Assembly (NCBI RefSeq): GCF_900100345.1
Contig: NZ_FMTT01000021.1
Coordinates: forward strand, 1-64,000
From: Paenibacillus tianmuensis
GTDB taxonomy: Bacteria; Bacillota; Bacilli; Paenibacillales; NBRC-103111
Direction of reading: 5' to 3'
DNA: 64,000 nt
Numbering within the stretch: the stretch's first letter is position 1; each line of letters opens with the position of its first letter. Positions 1-8,399 of this stretch are shown piece after piece. The translations under genes were made by a program, and so were the position numbers. Below the pieces are notes generated by a model, which was not told the DNA's origin, searched no databases, and saw nothing but the letters and a program-made list of their open reading frames with translations.

Positions 1-54
1 GCTTTATTTATCAAGGGTCCATGGCCAATTTTACTCTGCGAAGTTTGAGATATT

Positions 55-79
55 GACTCCCAGCCGGGGGTCTTTTTTT
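55..79 (+). terminator. Rho-independent terminator
   Basis: A 7-bp stem (GACTCCC pairing with GGGGGTC, one G-T wobble) closes over an AGCC loop and is followed by a run of seven T. It would end a transcript entering from the left of the window, so the resistance gene downstream needs its own promoter. Confidence 0.7.
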
Positions 80-132
80 CTTTAGCTCTTTTCGAAAATA
101 TTGTTGCTTATGCACTCTGTCTGTTTTTCTGA

Positions 133-157
133 TATAATGAATACGAACGTAAGTTTG
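133..157 (+). promoter_or_regulatory. -10 element with LexA (DinR)-like operator
   Basis: TATAAT lies at 133-138. A near-perfect palindrome follows directly: CGAAC (144-148), four bases, GTTTG (153-157). It fits 13 of 14 positions of the Bacillus LexA/DinR consensus CGAACRNRYGTTYG, and the symmetry extends to 141-160. No good -35 hexamer stands at the usual distance. The position just after the -10 is typical of an SOS operator, so repression by LexA is inferred for the short frame at 177 and possibly for the resistance gene behind it. Confidence 0.6.
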
Positions 158-176
158 TATTCAAGGGGGTGTACGC

Positions 177-311
177 ATGAATTGGGCAAATGCTTATGAG
201 CTTTTCGATGAACTACCGAAATCGGAGCAGTTGCATGCAGCTGCGAAGCGTAGGTGGCGGGTAGTTCACGAGTACATTATATTTTATACAAGAGGAGATT
301 GTAGTTGGTGA
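177..311 (+). CDS. 44-residue hypothetical protein (leader or remnant)
   Basis: An ATG frame of 44 codons begins MNWANAYELF and ends ..RGDCSW. It is preceded by AAGGGGGTG (162-170), a good ribosome site. Its TGA stop overlaps the GTG start of the next gene as GTGA, which suggests translational coupling. I do not recognise the protein. The LexA-like box upstream is of the type seen in front of SOS operons, so this may be the degraded first gene of such an operon now driving the resistance gene, or a short coupling peptide. Whether it is translated is uncertain. Confidence 0.4.
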   Translation: MNWANAYELFDELPKSEQLHAAAKRRWRVVHEYIIFYTRGDCSW

Positions 312-1093
312 GTGACTTGAATAACGAAAAAATACCGAAGGAAGCGATCCAAGCATTTAAAGTTGTAGAGGAGTTGCTTGGTAGTGCAATAGTCGGGGTA
401 TATCTATTTGGTTCTGCAGTAACTAGTGGCTTACGCATTAATAGTGATGTAGATGTCTTAGTGGTTGTAAATCAAAGTTTGACTGAAGTAATTCGCAGAA
501 AACTAACAGACAGACTAATGCATATATCCGGAAAGATAGGAAATTCAGATTCTGTGCGACCACTTGAAGTCACGGTAATAAACCATGGAGATGTTGTCCC
601 CTGGCGATTTCCGCCAAAAAATGAATATATCTACGGTGAGTGGCTCAGGGATGAGTTTGAGAATGGACGAATTCAGGAACCAACTTATGACCCTGATTTG
701 GCTATTGTTTTAGCACAAGTGAGAAAGAATAGCGTTTCTCTTTTTGGTTCTGATGCTTCTGATATACTTGAACCCGTGCCGATGACACATATTCGAAGGG
801 CGATTATGGAATCTTTGCCAGGATTAATTGAAGGCATCAAGGGCGACGAACGAAACGTAATTTTAACCCTTGCACGAATGTGGCTGACAGTGGCTGTTGG
901 TGAAATCTCATCAAAAGATATTGCTGCAGAATGGGCTATACCTCAGTTGCCTAAAGAGCATGCAACTTTACTCAACTTAGCAAGAAAAGCCTATCGCGGA
1001 GAGTATGTTGATAAGTGGGAAGGACTGGACAGCGAGGTAATAGCACTCGTTAATCATATGAAAAACTCTATAGAGTCTTATCTTAGTATCTGA
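308..1093 (+). CDS. ant(9): Spectinomycin nucleotidyltransferase, ANT(9) family
   Basis: Predicted to transfer AMP from ATP to the 9-hydroxyl of spectinomycin in the cytosol. The 261-residue protein carries the nucleotidyltransferase signature GSAVTSGLRINSDVDV near residues 36-51, with the metal-binding Asp pair in SDVD. Long stretches (VRPLEVTVIN, YDPDLAIVLAQ, IEGIKGDERNVILTLARMW, AAEWAIP) match my memory of ANT(9)-Ia from Tn554. GTG at 308 is preferred because it overlaps the upstream stop and lies 9-10 bases after AGAGGAGA; TTG at 305 is the alternative. The gene is clearly more AT-rich than the chromosome to its right, which suggests transfer. No transposase is seen in the window, so its carrier is unknown. 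Confidence 0.9.
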   Translation: MSDLNNEKIPKEAIQAFKVVEELLGSAIVGVYLFGSAVTSGLRINSDVDVLVVVNQSLTEVIRRKLTDRLMHISGKIGNSDSVRPLEVTVINHGDVVPWRFPPKNEYIYGEWLRDEFENGRIQEPTYDPDLAIVLAQVRKNSVSLFGSDASDILEPVPMTHIRRAIMESLPGLIEGIKGDERNVILTLARMWLTVAVGEISSKDIAAEWAIPQLPKEHATLLNLARKAYRGEYVDKWEGLDSEVIALVNHMKNSIESYLSI

Positions 1094-1307
1094 ACATGCT
1101 TTGAAAGACTTAAAAACATGTGAAAATTAAGAAGAGATTGTGAAGTAATGTAGGAACTCTTAACGCTATTGATTATTATTGTCGGAACTGTGAAAATTAC
1201 CACTTTCCTATAATTTCCTAAAGCTTTCAAGGCGATTTGCCGATAAAATAATCTGTTGTCTAATTTACTGGGTTTGGAAAAATCTATAAACCATGGGGGC
1301 TTATGTT

Positions 1308-2345
1308 TTGAAAAAGTTAAATTCGTTTATTGCGCTTGCGCTGGTATGCTCGATGTTTACCGGTTGTTCTAATCTCAAATTGAATCGTCCGGCTGAGGAG
1401 CCAAGCGGTGCGACAGCCTCGGGGGGGGCGGGTTCGAACAAAAACGACGGGGCGAACAGCGAGGCTATGGAGGTCGAGAAGTATAACGCGTATGTGAATC
1501 TCAATAATTACATGACAAGTCGCTTTGATCAAGTGTTAAACGACTATTTTGAAAAGCTTGGGGACGGCGAGCAGCCGATCATCGAAAAAAACTTCAGCTT
1601 CACCATGCTGTCGATTACGGCCAGCAACAAGACCGACTTGAACAATCAATTCGGCTTCGCCGAGAAAACGCCTGCCTTTTCGGCCGTTGACCCTACTGTT
1701 GTCAAGCTGAAGCCAGTGATGAACGACCTGATCGTCATCCTGTCCGAGGCTCACGATTACTACGAAACCAAAGGGTATGTTGACGATAACTTTGCCAAGT
1801 CTAAGGAATTGCATACGAAGATCGTTAAGGCGAAGGACGCTTATTATGCTGCCGCAAACGAGTTCTTGAAGGCAATGACAAGCTTGGGAGCCGAGAACAG
1901 GCAGAAAAGTCTGAAGAAATACCAGGAACAGGACGAGCAGATCCGATACAGTGCTCTGAAGTTTTTAGCGGATGCCGAGGCGCTGTCCGCCGAGATGGAG
2001 GGGCAGGGAGTGACAGCCGCGAACATTCTGGATCTCAATATGGATAAGTATAAGGCGAAGTACGACGTGCTGCTCGAGGATTTTAAAAATCTGTCACAAC
2101 ACGTGCAAGACGACTCGCGGGTGAAGAAAGAAGAGCTCGATATCCATTCCCTGAAGCGGTATGTGGACGAAGCGAAGAACGTGAAGGTTGCCGCTTCCGA
2201 AATCATCGAGCGTGTGAACAAGAAGGAAAAAGTGAGTGATTTCGACTTGAAAAATCGCTTTTTTGTCGAGAATCGGGAAGGCACACCGGAAAAGTTCAGC
2301 AAGACGCTTAGTACCGCCATCGACAATTACAACCGCATGAAGTAA
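1308..2345 (+). CDS. DUF3829-type lipoprotein
   Basis: Predicted surface lipoprotein of unknown function. The N-terminus (MKKLNSFIALALVCSMFTGC) is a lipoprotein signal with FTGC as lipobox, followed by a low-complexity linker rich in Ser, Gly and Asn. The remaining ~300 residues are charged and helical (YNAYVNLNNYMTSRFDQVLNDYF), as in the DUF3829 family. A TTG start at 1308 gives the natural Lys-Lys n-region; an upstream in-frame ATG at 1293 would add five residues. The gene stands alone and faces a minus-strand gene across a hairpin. Family assignment is by resemblance only. Confidence 0.7.
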   Translation: MKKLNSFIALALVCSMFTGCSNLKLNRPAEEPSGATASGGAGSNKNDGANSEAMEVEKYNAYVNLNNYMTSRFDQVLNDYFEKLGDGEQPIIEKNFSFTMLSITASNKTDLNNQFGFAEKTPAFSAVDPTVVKLKPVMNDLIVILSEAHDYYETKGYVDDNFAKSKELHTKIVKAKDAYYAAANEFLKAMTSLGAENRQKSLKKYQEQDEQIRYSALKFLADAEALSAEMEGQGVTAANILDLNMDKYKAKYDVLLEDFKNLSQHVQDDSRVKKEELDIHSLKRYVDEAKNVKVAASEIIERVNKKEKVSDFDLKNRFFVENREGTPEKFSKTLSTAIDNYNRMK

Positions 2346-2359
2346 GGTTCAGATTTCCC

Positions 2360-2389
2360 GGACTGGAAGCGGCATGCTGCCTCCAGTCC
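2360..2389. terminator. Hairpin between convergent genes
   Basis: GGACTGGA (2360-2367) pairs with TCCAGTCC (2382-2389). There is no strong T run on either side, so termination is inferred mainly from its place between two converging genes. Confidence 0.45.
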
Positions 2390-2411
2390 GAGAACACAAT
2401 ACCCCTGCCTC

Positions 2412-2690
2412 TCAGTCGACCATATTCATGTTCACATAGACGAGAAGTATGAAATATCCCAGGATAACAAGGGGAACGAGAGCGTTGCCGTAAGGAAGGT
2501 TGAGCGCGCCGGTCAAGACGAAGAGCACGCTGACGGTCAGATTGTAGGCCCCGACGATTTTCACCAGCTTCTCTTTATCGCGGACCTGATTTTCGTTGAA
2601 ACCGGATAAAAAACGGGTATATTTTTTCGCGCCGATCAGATAAGCTAAGAGATAGGTGATGAATCCCAGCAGAATGAGATGATAGTTCAT
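2412..2690 (-). CDS. Small membrane protein, DUF3784-like
   Basis: A 92-residue integral membrane protein of unknown role. The first segment (YHLILLGFITYLLAYLIGA) is hydrophobic, followed by a charged loop FNENQVRDKEKL and two more membrane segments, ending VNMNMVD. The pattern fits the DUF3784 family. The start at 2690 is chosen because GAGGAGG lies eight bases upstream; longer in-frame extensions have no ribosome site and are rich in charged residues. Its promoter region is shared with the divergent peptidase gene. Confidence 0.65.
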   Translation of the reverse strand: MNYHLILLGFITYLLAYLIGAKKYTRFLSGFNENQVRDKEKLVKIVGAYNLTVSVLFVLTGALNLPYGNALVPLVILGYFILLVYVNMNMVD

Positions 2691-2793
2691 AGGCAATAAC
2701 CTCCTCGTATCATCGTTATTCATAGCCTTTGATTTCATTATACCAAGGATTCGTCGCCCCGGCATGAAAACATGAAGGGCAGGGGAGATAAAT

Positions 2794-3885
2794 ATGAACG
2801 CCAGAATCGCGAAGCTGCAAGCTTATATGGAGAGCTGCCAATTGGACGCGGTGCTGATTACGCTGCCGAAGCACGTATTTTATTTGACGGGCTACGCCTC
2901 GGACCCGCACGAACGCTTCCTCGGACTGCTGCTCGCCCGGGGAGAGGAGCCGACGCTGGTCGTCCCTGCGCTGGACGAAGAAGCCGCGCGGGGCGCGACT
3001 AAGGGTGTCGGCGCGTTCGCGACCCATACGGATACGGATGATCCGTACGCCGTGCTCAAGGGGCTGCTGCCGGGAGGAATCCGGCGGTTTGGCCTGGAGA
3101 AGACACATCTGACCGTCAGCCGGTTCGAGCGGCTTGCCGAGGCGGTTGTTGCTTCGGAATACGTCGATGTGGACGAACCGCTCCGCCAGATGCGGGTCGT
3201 GAAGTCGGAAGACGAAATCGTACGGTTGAAGCGGGCCGTGTCGCTGGTGGAAGAGGTGCTTCGACGCGGCTTGGAGAAGGTCGCGCCGGGAGTTACGGAG
3301 ATCGAGATTGTCGCCGAACTGGAGTACCAGATGAAGAAGCTCGGCTCGGAAGGCCCGTCGTTCTCCACGTCGGTGCTGGCGGGGGAAAAGTCTGCGATGC
3401 CGCACGGAACGCCGGGACTCAGGAAAATACAGAGCGGCGAGCTGCTGCTGATCGACTTGGGCGTCTTCGCGGACGGATACGCCTCCGACATTACACGGAC
3501 GTTCGCCGTCGGAGATATCGACGACAAGCTGAAGCACATCTACGACACGGTGCTGCAGGCGAATTTGCGGGCGATTGAGACAGTGAAGCCCGGGGTGACG
3601 TACGCCAGCATCGACAAGGCGGCCAGAGATGTAATCGAAGCGGCCGGGTACGGCCCGCAGTTCGTACACCGGCTCGGTCACGGGCTAGGCATCGATATCC
3701 ACGAGTTCCCGTCGATTCATGCCGGAACCGCCGATCTACTCGTTGCGGGCGCGGTCTTTACGGTCGAGCCGGGCATTTATGTCCCGGGACTTGGCGGCGT
3801 GCGTATCGAAGACGACGTCCGGGTGACCGACAGCGGCGTCGAGGTGCTGACGTCGTTCCCGAAGGAACTGACGGTGATCGGGTAA
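2794..3885 (+). CDS. Xaa-Pro peptidase, M24 family
   Basis: Predicted cytosolic metallopeptidase that removes N-terminal residues ahead of proline (PepQ/YpdF group). Residues 1-125 form the creatinase-like N-terminal domain. The C-terminal pita-bread domain shows the metal ligands in order: the two Asp in LLIDLGVFADGYASDITRTF, the His in HRLGHGLGIDIHE, and the two Glu in FTVEPGIY and GGVRIEDDV. The 363-residue length is typical of the family. A GGGGAG site precedes the ATG. Monocistronic, ended by a strong hairpin. The exact substrate (dipeptides or longer) cannot be told from sequence. Confidence 0.9.
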   Translation: MNARIAKLQAYMESCQLDAVLITLPKHVFYLTGYASDPHERFLGLLLARGEEPTLVVPALDEEAARGATKGVGAFATHTDTDDPYAVLKGLLPGGIRRFGLEKTHLTVSRFERLAEAVVASEYVDVDEPLRQMRVVKSEDEIVRLKRAVSLVEEVLRRGLEKVAPGVTEIEIVAELEYQMKKLGSEGPSFSTSVLAGEKSAMPHGTPGLRKIQSGELLLIDLGVFADGYASDITRTFAVGDIDDKLKHIYDTVLQANLRAIETVKPGVTYASIDKAARDVIEAAGYGPQFVHRLGHGLGIDIHEFPSIHAGTADLLVAGAVFTVEPGIYVPGLGGVRIEDDVRVTDSGVEVLTSFPKELTVIG

Positions 3886-3897
3886 ACTCGCATGAAG

Positions 3898-3940
3898 AAA
3901 GGTCTGCTTGCTTGTCCTTCGGACGGCAGGCAGACCTTTT
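3898..3940. terminator. Bidirectional terminator
   Basis: AAAGGTCTGC and GCAGACCTTT form the base of a long imperfect stem closed by a TTCG loop, followed by TTTTT on the plus strand. It sits between the peptidase gene and the converging histidine kinase gene and can serve both. Confidence 0.8.
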
Positions 3941-3960
3941 TCGTATTGTTGAAAAAGCGT

Positions 3961-5721
3961 CTATCCATTTACATCCGACAGACGCTTTTGAGCTCCACCA
4001 AAACGCAGCACAATCTCCGTCCCCTCGCCCGGCTCGCTGCGTACGGCAATCTCCCCGCCATGCGCTAGCGTCAATTGCTTGGCGATCGTCATGCCGAGCC
4101 CCGAGCCGCTTGTCGTTTCCTCCGTATTCGTGCCGCGGTAGTAGCGATCGAACAGCCGGTTCAGCGTCCTTGGGTCCATCCCCGCGCCGTTGTCGCGGAT
4201 CGTGATCGAGAAGCCATATCCGGCCTCCTCGTTTACCGCAATGTCGATGGCTGTCTGCGCCGGGTTGTGCTTGATCGCATTGGAGATCATATTGTCGACG
4301 ATGCGGGTGAACCATTTGCGGTCGATCGGGTAAGTGACCGGGCTGCTTGAAGGGGAAAACGTGATCGCGTAGGAGGCCGCTTGCGGATCGTTCATGAAGG
4401 CGACAACCGCCCGGCGCACGACTTCATTCACGTCCGAAGGCTTCCGGTCGAGCGGCAGCGCGTTGTTCTTCAAGCGGTACGTCAAGCTCAAATCCTCGAT
4501 CAGCTCCGACATGAAATCGGACTTCTCGCGAAGGGTGCGGCCAATCGTTCGCAGCTCCTCCCCGGACCAGGAGTACGGGGCCGATTCGAGCACATGCGCG
4601 TAGCCGCTGATCGACGACAACGGCGTCTTCAGGTCGTGGGACACGCCGGTAATCCATTCCTCGCGCGTCTGCTCCAGCCGGTTCCGCAGCTGCTCGCTGT
4701 GGGCAAGCTCCAGCCTCAAGCCTTCGAGCGATTCGTTCACTTCCCGGAACAACCGGAAGGACCCCTTCGGCTTCCTGAGCCGATTCCCGCTGCCGCGGAA
4801 CTTCCCTTTACCCGTCCGGGGCGGCTGCGTATAGTTCCCCGAAGCCAATTGCTCGATGAATTCCAGCATCGCCCGGAACGGACGGCCGAAGCGGACGCCG
4901 TATACGTAAGAGAGGAGCGGAATAAACACGGCCAGACTGATAAAATAGGCGAGAAACGCATTCGAAATGATCCGGTCCATCCCTTCCTTGGCTTCGGCGG
5001 ACATCCCGTCCGAGGTGCGGACAATCCACGTCTGCCGGGTCGTCGGGTCAAAGTGCACCGCTTCCTCTGCCTCCGTCTTCCCAGCCTCGGCGGAGCTCCC
5101 GATCCTATCGCCGAGAGCGGCCTCCGGCCGGACGGCCGGCTCCTCCCCGAATGCGTGAAGCAGCTGGCCGTCGGCGTCGTAAATGTGCAGCGAAGCATGC
5201 TGCTGCCGCAGCGCCTGCTCGCCTGCCGGCGACAACGTGCGCCCGTCGAAGGCGGGCAGCGTTTGCTGCAGCGCCTGTTCGGCCTTGCGCTTCTCGCCGT
5301 AGACGACGACGTATGTCTTGTCGTCCTTCTCCACTCGATTGACGGTCAACGCGTATGGAAAAGAAAGCTTTTTCTTCCAGTAGGCGAACAGCTCTCCCGG
5401 CGCGTACTGCCCAGGGACGTCGGCGGGAGCCGCGGATGAGGCGAGCACACGCCCCTCCGGGCTCACGACCTGGAGCCAGCCGCCGCGCTCCGGCAGGGCG
5501 GACGCCCATGCGGCATCCATGACGGCTTGGCCGTCCTTCACGGCAAACGAAGAACGGAAATGCCCTAACCCCGGGAGGCCTTCGGGACTTTGTGCGGCGT
5601 GCTTATCCGTCTGCAGGCCGATGTAGACGAGCAATACCAGTAAGCCCAGCGTCATGACCCCAATGAACAAGACCAGCTGCGCAACGAATTGAAAGGTAAG
5701 CCTGTGGCTGATCCGGTTCAT
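3961..5721 (-). CDS. Sensor histidine kinase
   Basis: Membrane sensor kinase of 586 residues, partner of the overlapping response regulator. Membrane segments at about 10-36 and 253-275 enclose a ~215-residue extracytoplasmic sensor region. A HAMP-like linker follows, then the H-box GVSHDLKTPLSSISGY with the phosphorylated His near 362, the N-box DNMISNAIKHNP, and the G-boxes DNGAGMD and GSGLGMTIAK. Its ATG overlaps the regulator's stop by four bases, so the two are translated together. The ligand is unknown; the divergent ABC-2 exporter next door is the obvious candidate target. Confidence 0.92.
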   Translation of the reverse strand: MNRISHRLTFQFVAQLVLFIGVMTLGLLVLLVYIGLQTDKHAAQSPEGLPGLGHFRSSFAVKDGQAVMDAAWASALPERGGWLQVVSPEGRVLASSAAPADVPGQYAPGELFAYWKKKLSFPYALTVNRVEKDDKTYVVVYGEKRKAEQALQQTLPAFDGRTLSPAGEQALRQQHASLHIYDADGQLLHAFGEEPAVRPEAALGDRIGSSAEAGKTEAEEAVHFDPTTRQTWIVRTSDGMSAEAKEGMDRIISNAFLAYFISLAVFIPLLSYVYGVRFGRPFRAMLEFIEQLASGNYTQPPRTGKGKFRGSGNRLRKPKGSFRLFREVNESLEGLRLELAHSEQLRNRLEQTREEWITGVSHDLKTPLSSISGYAHVLESAPYSWSGEELRTIGRTLREKSDFMSELIEDLSLTYRLKNNALPLDRKPSDVNEVVRRAVVAFMNDPQAASYAITFSPSSSPVTYPIDRKWFTRIVDNMISNAIKHNPAQTAIDIAVNEEAGYGFSITIRDNGAGMDPRTLNRLFDRYYRGTNTEETTSGSGLGMTIAKQLTLAHGGEIAVRSEPGEGTEIVLRFGGAQKRLSDVNG

Positions 5722-6443
5722 GGCAGCTCCTGAGGCGGGACAAGCTTGTAGCCGAGCCCGCGGATCGTCACCAGATAATCCGGTTGTCCCGGGTCCCGCT
5801 CAATGCGCTCGCGGATGCGCCGGATATGGACGATGACCGTATGATCGTCCCCCATGCTGTCGATGCTCCAGACCGCTTCGTACAGCTGGTCCTTTGTAAA
5901 GATGCGGTTCGGATGCTTGCAGAGGAAGAGCAGCAGCTGGAACACCTGGGCGGGGCAGGCGACCGGCTTTCCCTCCACGCGTAATTCCCCGGCTAGCTCG
6001 TCGACCTGAAAGCGCCCGTAATCGTAGACGAGCGCGTTCGCCCGGGCCGACTTGCCCGGTTCCTCCGCCTGCGGCTTGGAGCGGCGCAGCTGCGCCTTCA
6101 TCCGCGCGACGACCTCCAGCGGGTTGAACGGCTTCGTAATATAATCGTCGCCGCCCATGGCGAAGCCAGTCAGCTTGTCCAGATCCGAGCCCTTCGCGGT
6201 CACGAACAGGATCGGGGCATCCGTCGTTTCCCGGATAAACGGGCAAATCGCGAAGCCGCTTTTATCCGGAAGCATCACATCGAGCAAAATGATGTCGTAG
6301 CGCTTCTGTCTGCACCGGGCGAGCGCTGCGGCGGCCGATTCGGCATGGTCGATGCGGCGGAAGCCTTCTTTTTTCAACACCATATCCAGCATCAGCAGAA
6401 GAGCCGGCTCGTCATCCACCAGCAAAACAGCCGTTTCTTCCAT
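5718..6443 (-). CDS. OmpR-family response regulator
   Basis: DNA-binding response regulator of 241 residues. The receiver domain (about 5-120) has the acidic pair in LLVDDEP, the phospho-acceptor Asp in DIILLDVMLPDKSG, and the conserved Lys in YITKPFNP. A winged-helix DNA-binding domain fills residues ~140-238 (FTKDQLYEAVW, DDHTVIVHIRRIRERIE, TIRGLGYKL). It is first in a two-gene operon with the kinase and is transcribed away from the ABC exporter genes, which it probably controls together with itself. Confidence 0.93.
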   Translation of the reverse strand: MEETAVLLVDDEPALLLMLDMVLKKEGFRRIDHAESAAAALARCRQKRYDIILLDVMLPDKSGFAICPFIRETTDAPILFVTAKGSDLDKLTGFAMGGDDYITKPFNPLEVVARMKAQLRRSKPQAEEPGKSARANALVYDYGRFQVDELAGELRVEGKPVACPAQVFQLLLFLCKHPNRIFTKDQLYEAVWSIDSMGDDHTVIVHIRRIRERIERDPGQPDYLVTIRGLGYKLVPPQELP

Positions 6444-6611
6444 GTCTATCGTTCCTCTCTATAGTCCAAAGATGATCTATCCTTAAGTATAACGCTTCAG
6501 GGTTAACAGAACCTAAACGGCGCGGCGCATCATTCATCTTGTCTTTATCCGGTGTTTCGCCGTTGTTCAGCTCCGTGGGGTATGCTGGTTGGAGTGAAGG
6601 GGGAGAGCAGG

Positions 6612-7298
6612 ATGTTGGCCATTTGGAAAAAAGAATTCGTGCAGTCCTTTAAAAGCGTATTTTCGATCGTGACGATTGCGATTTTTACGGCAGTCTCTTA
6701 TTATTTGTCCGATTTCATAGCGAAGAACGGCGCCATGCTCGGCAAAGAGGTAGCCGAAGAAGGCTATGTCGGTGGCTTGGTACTGCTGATTTATCTCTTT
6801 GGGTTTCTATTTATGTTTTCCCTTTTCCACGATACCATAAATCGCGAGCTGGAAAGCCGGACCATCCGTTTTCTGGTGACCAAAACGTCGCGGCTGTCCA
6901 TCGTGCTGGGCAAGTTTCTCGGTATTTTCACGTACTGGTTCGTCTGCTTGCTGGTATCGTTTGGCATCGTTGCGACGTTCGCAGAGAAGTTTTACTTCAA
7001 GTCGTTCGGCCATCTGCTGGTGATGCTTCTCTACATGGTGTCCATGTGCCTGCTGCTGTCCAGCCTGATTCCCAGACGCTCGATGTCGATGTTTACCGGG
7101 CTGCTCGTCGGCTTGGCCATCCCCGTGTTTGGGCTGTGGAGCCAGTTTTCCGACAAGGCTTGGTTGAAAATAATCAAGTACGCGACCCCGTATTATTATT
7201 TTATCGACGGCGGCACATGGGGCTGGGCGGTCGTTCTGCTGATGGCGGCTGTCATGCTGGGCGGCTCCATCCTGCTGCTGCAAAGGAGGGATCTGTAA
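6612..7298 (+). CDS. ABC-2 type transporter permease
   Basis: Membrane subunit of an ABC exporter, 228 residues with about six hydrophobic segments. It begins MLAIWKKEFVQSFKS, a usual N-terminus for ABC-2 permeases. The start at 6612 is preferred because GGGGGAGAG lies just upstream; a longer frame back to 6552 lacks a site. The stop TAA overlaps the ATG of the ATPase gene (TAATG), so the two are coupled. The likely cargo (peptide antibiotic, lipid or other) is not visible from sequence. Divergence from the two-component pair suggests a detoxification module. Confidence 0.85.
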   Translation: MLAIWKKEFVQSFKSVFSIVTIAIFTAVSYYLSDFIAKNGAMLGKEVAEEGYVGGLVLLIYLFGFLFMFSLFHDTINRELESRTIRFLVTKTSRLSIVLGKFLGIFTYWFVCLLVSFGIVATFAEKFYFKSFGHLLVMLLYMVSMCLLLSSLIPRRSMSMFTGLLVGLAIPVFGLWSQFSDKAWLKIIKYATPYYYFIDGGTWGWAVVLLMAAVMLGGSILLLQRRDL

Positions 7299-8212
7299 TG
7301 CTTGCGATCCAGACGAATGAGCTGAGAAAATCGTACGGCCCGCACGAGGTGGTGCGCAGCATATCGCTGCAGGTGAACGAAGGGGAGATATTCGGCTTTC
7401 TCGGCCGCAACGGCGCGGGGAAGACGACGTTCATCAATATGCTGACCGGCATCGTCCGGCCCTCGGGCGGGGAGTTTTCCATTCTGGGCACGCCCCACGG
7501 ACAGCTGGACCGCGTCAAGCGGCATATCGGCGTGCTGCCGGATTACACCGAATTTTACGGAAACGACACGGCGCTTGAGCACCTGCGGTATTTCTCAGGT
7601 GTGAAAGGGCTGAAGGTTTCCAGCCAGGAATGTCTGGACGTACTGGAGAAGGTCGGCTTAAGCCAGGCGGCGCATGTGAAGACGAAGAAATTTTCGTTCG
7701 GGATGAAAAAGAAGCTGGGGGTCGCGCAGGCCATTCTCGGGCAGCCCGCACTGATTTTTCTGGACGAGCCGACCTCCGGGATGGACCCCGAGTCGGCCTT
7801 GGAGATGCAGCAGCTCATCCGCACGCTCGCGGACAAGCGGCAGACGATCTTCATGACCTCCCATAATCTCCATGAGGTGGAAAAGCTGTGCACGCGCATT
7901 GCGATCATGAAGCGGGGAACCATCACGGGGCTGGGTACGATCGAAGAGCTGCAGCGGACGTTTCAGCCGGGTATGCAGGTGACGGTCAAACTGGCGGCGC
8001 AAAGCGAAGAATTGTATGGGAAGGCGCGCGAAGCCTTGCAGCAGCAGGGCGTTTGCCGCATCCAAAGCTGGGACGAGCGGCGCCTCACGGCGGAGATCGC
8101 GGACGAAGCAGACATTGCCGCCATCATCCGCGTGCTTTGCTCGTATGAAGTGGACATGTTCAGCGTACAAACGACCCGTTTGTCGCTGGAGGACATATTT
8201 ATGCTGGATTAG
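7298..8212 (+). CDS. ABC transporter ATP-binding protein
   Basis: Cytosolic ATPase that powers the permease encoded just upstream. The 304-residue protein has Walker A GRNGAGKTT (residues 36-44), a signature region FSFGMKKKLGVAQAI, Walker B ALIFLDEPTSGMDP, and the switch His in TSHNLHEVEK. A ~85-residue C-terminal extension follows the nucleotide-binding domain, as in exporters of the CcmA/DrrA class. AAAGGAGGG lies 7-8 bases before the ATG at 7298. The frame stays open further upstream, but that part is the permease gene read in another frame. Confidence 0.92.
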   Translation: MLAIQTNELRKSYGPHEVVRSISLQVNEGEIFGFLGRNGAGKTTFINMLTGIVRPSGGEFSILGTPHGQLDRVKRHIGVLPDYTEFYGNDTALEHLRYFSGVKGLKVSSQECLDVLEKVGLSQAAHVKTKKFSFGMKKKLGVAQAILGQPALIFLDEPTSGMDPESALEMQQLIRTLADKRQTIFMTSHNLHEVEKLCTRIAIMKRGTITGLGTIEELQRTFQPGMQVTVKLAAQSEELYGKAREALQQQGVCRIQSWDERRLTAEIADEADIAAIIRVLCSYEVDMFSVQTTRLSLEDIFMLD

Positions 8213-8329
8213 TCCTTGCGGACATTCCCCTCATGGTTGACCATGGAAATAGCCCGTCTTATTATAGGCGGACTGACGGCAGGCCTGGTCAACGAACTGC
8301 CCGTTCATTGCTGATCCGCACCCACACCT

Positions 8330-8375
8330 AAGGTCTGCTTCTTGCCCTCAACCGGGCAAAGAGCAGACCTTATTT
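8330..8375 (+). terminator. Terminator after the exporter operon
   Basis: AAGGTCTGCT (8330-8339) pairs with AGCAGACCTT (8362-8371), with an inner TGCCC/GGGCA stem, then TATTTTG. It stands between the exporter operon and the converging sugar permease gene and may end both transcripts. Confidence 0.75.
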
Positions 8376-8399
8376 TGTCGGGATAACGCTTCCTTCGTA

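Noticed and set aside
2716-3681. 321-codon minus-strand frame over the peptidase gene
   Set aside because: Arg/Gln/His-rich translation antisense to a clear M24 peptidase; no ribosome site.
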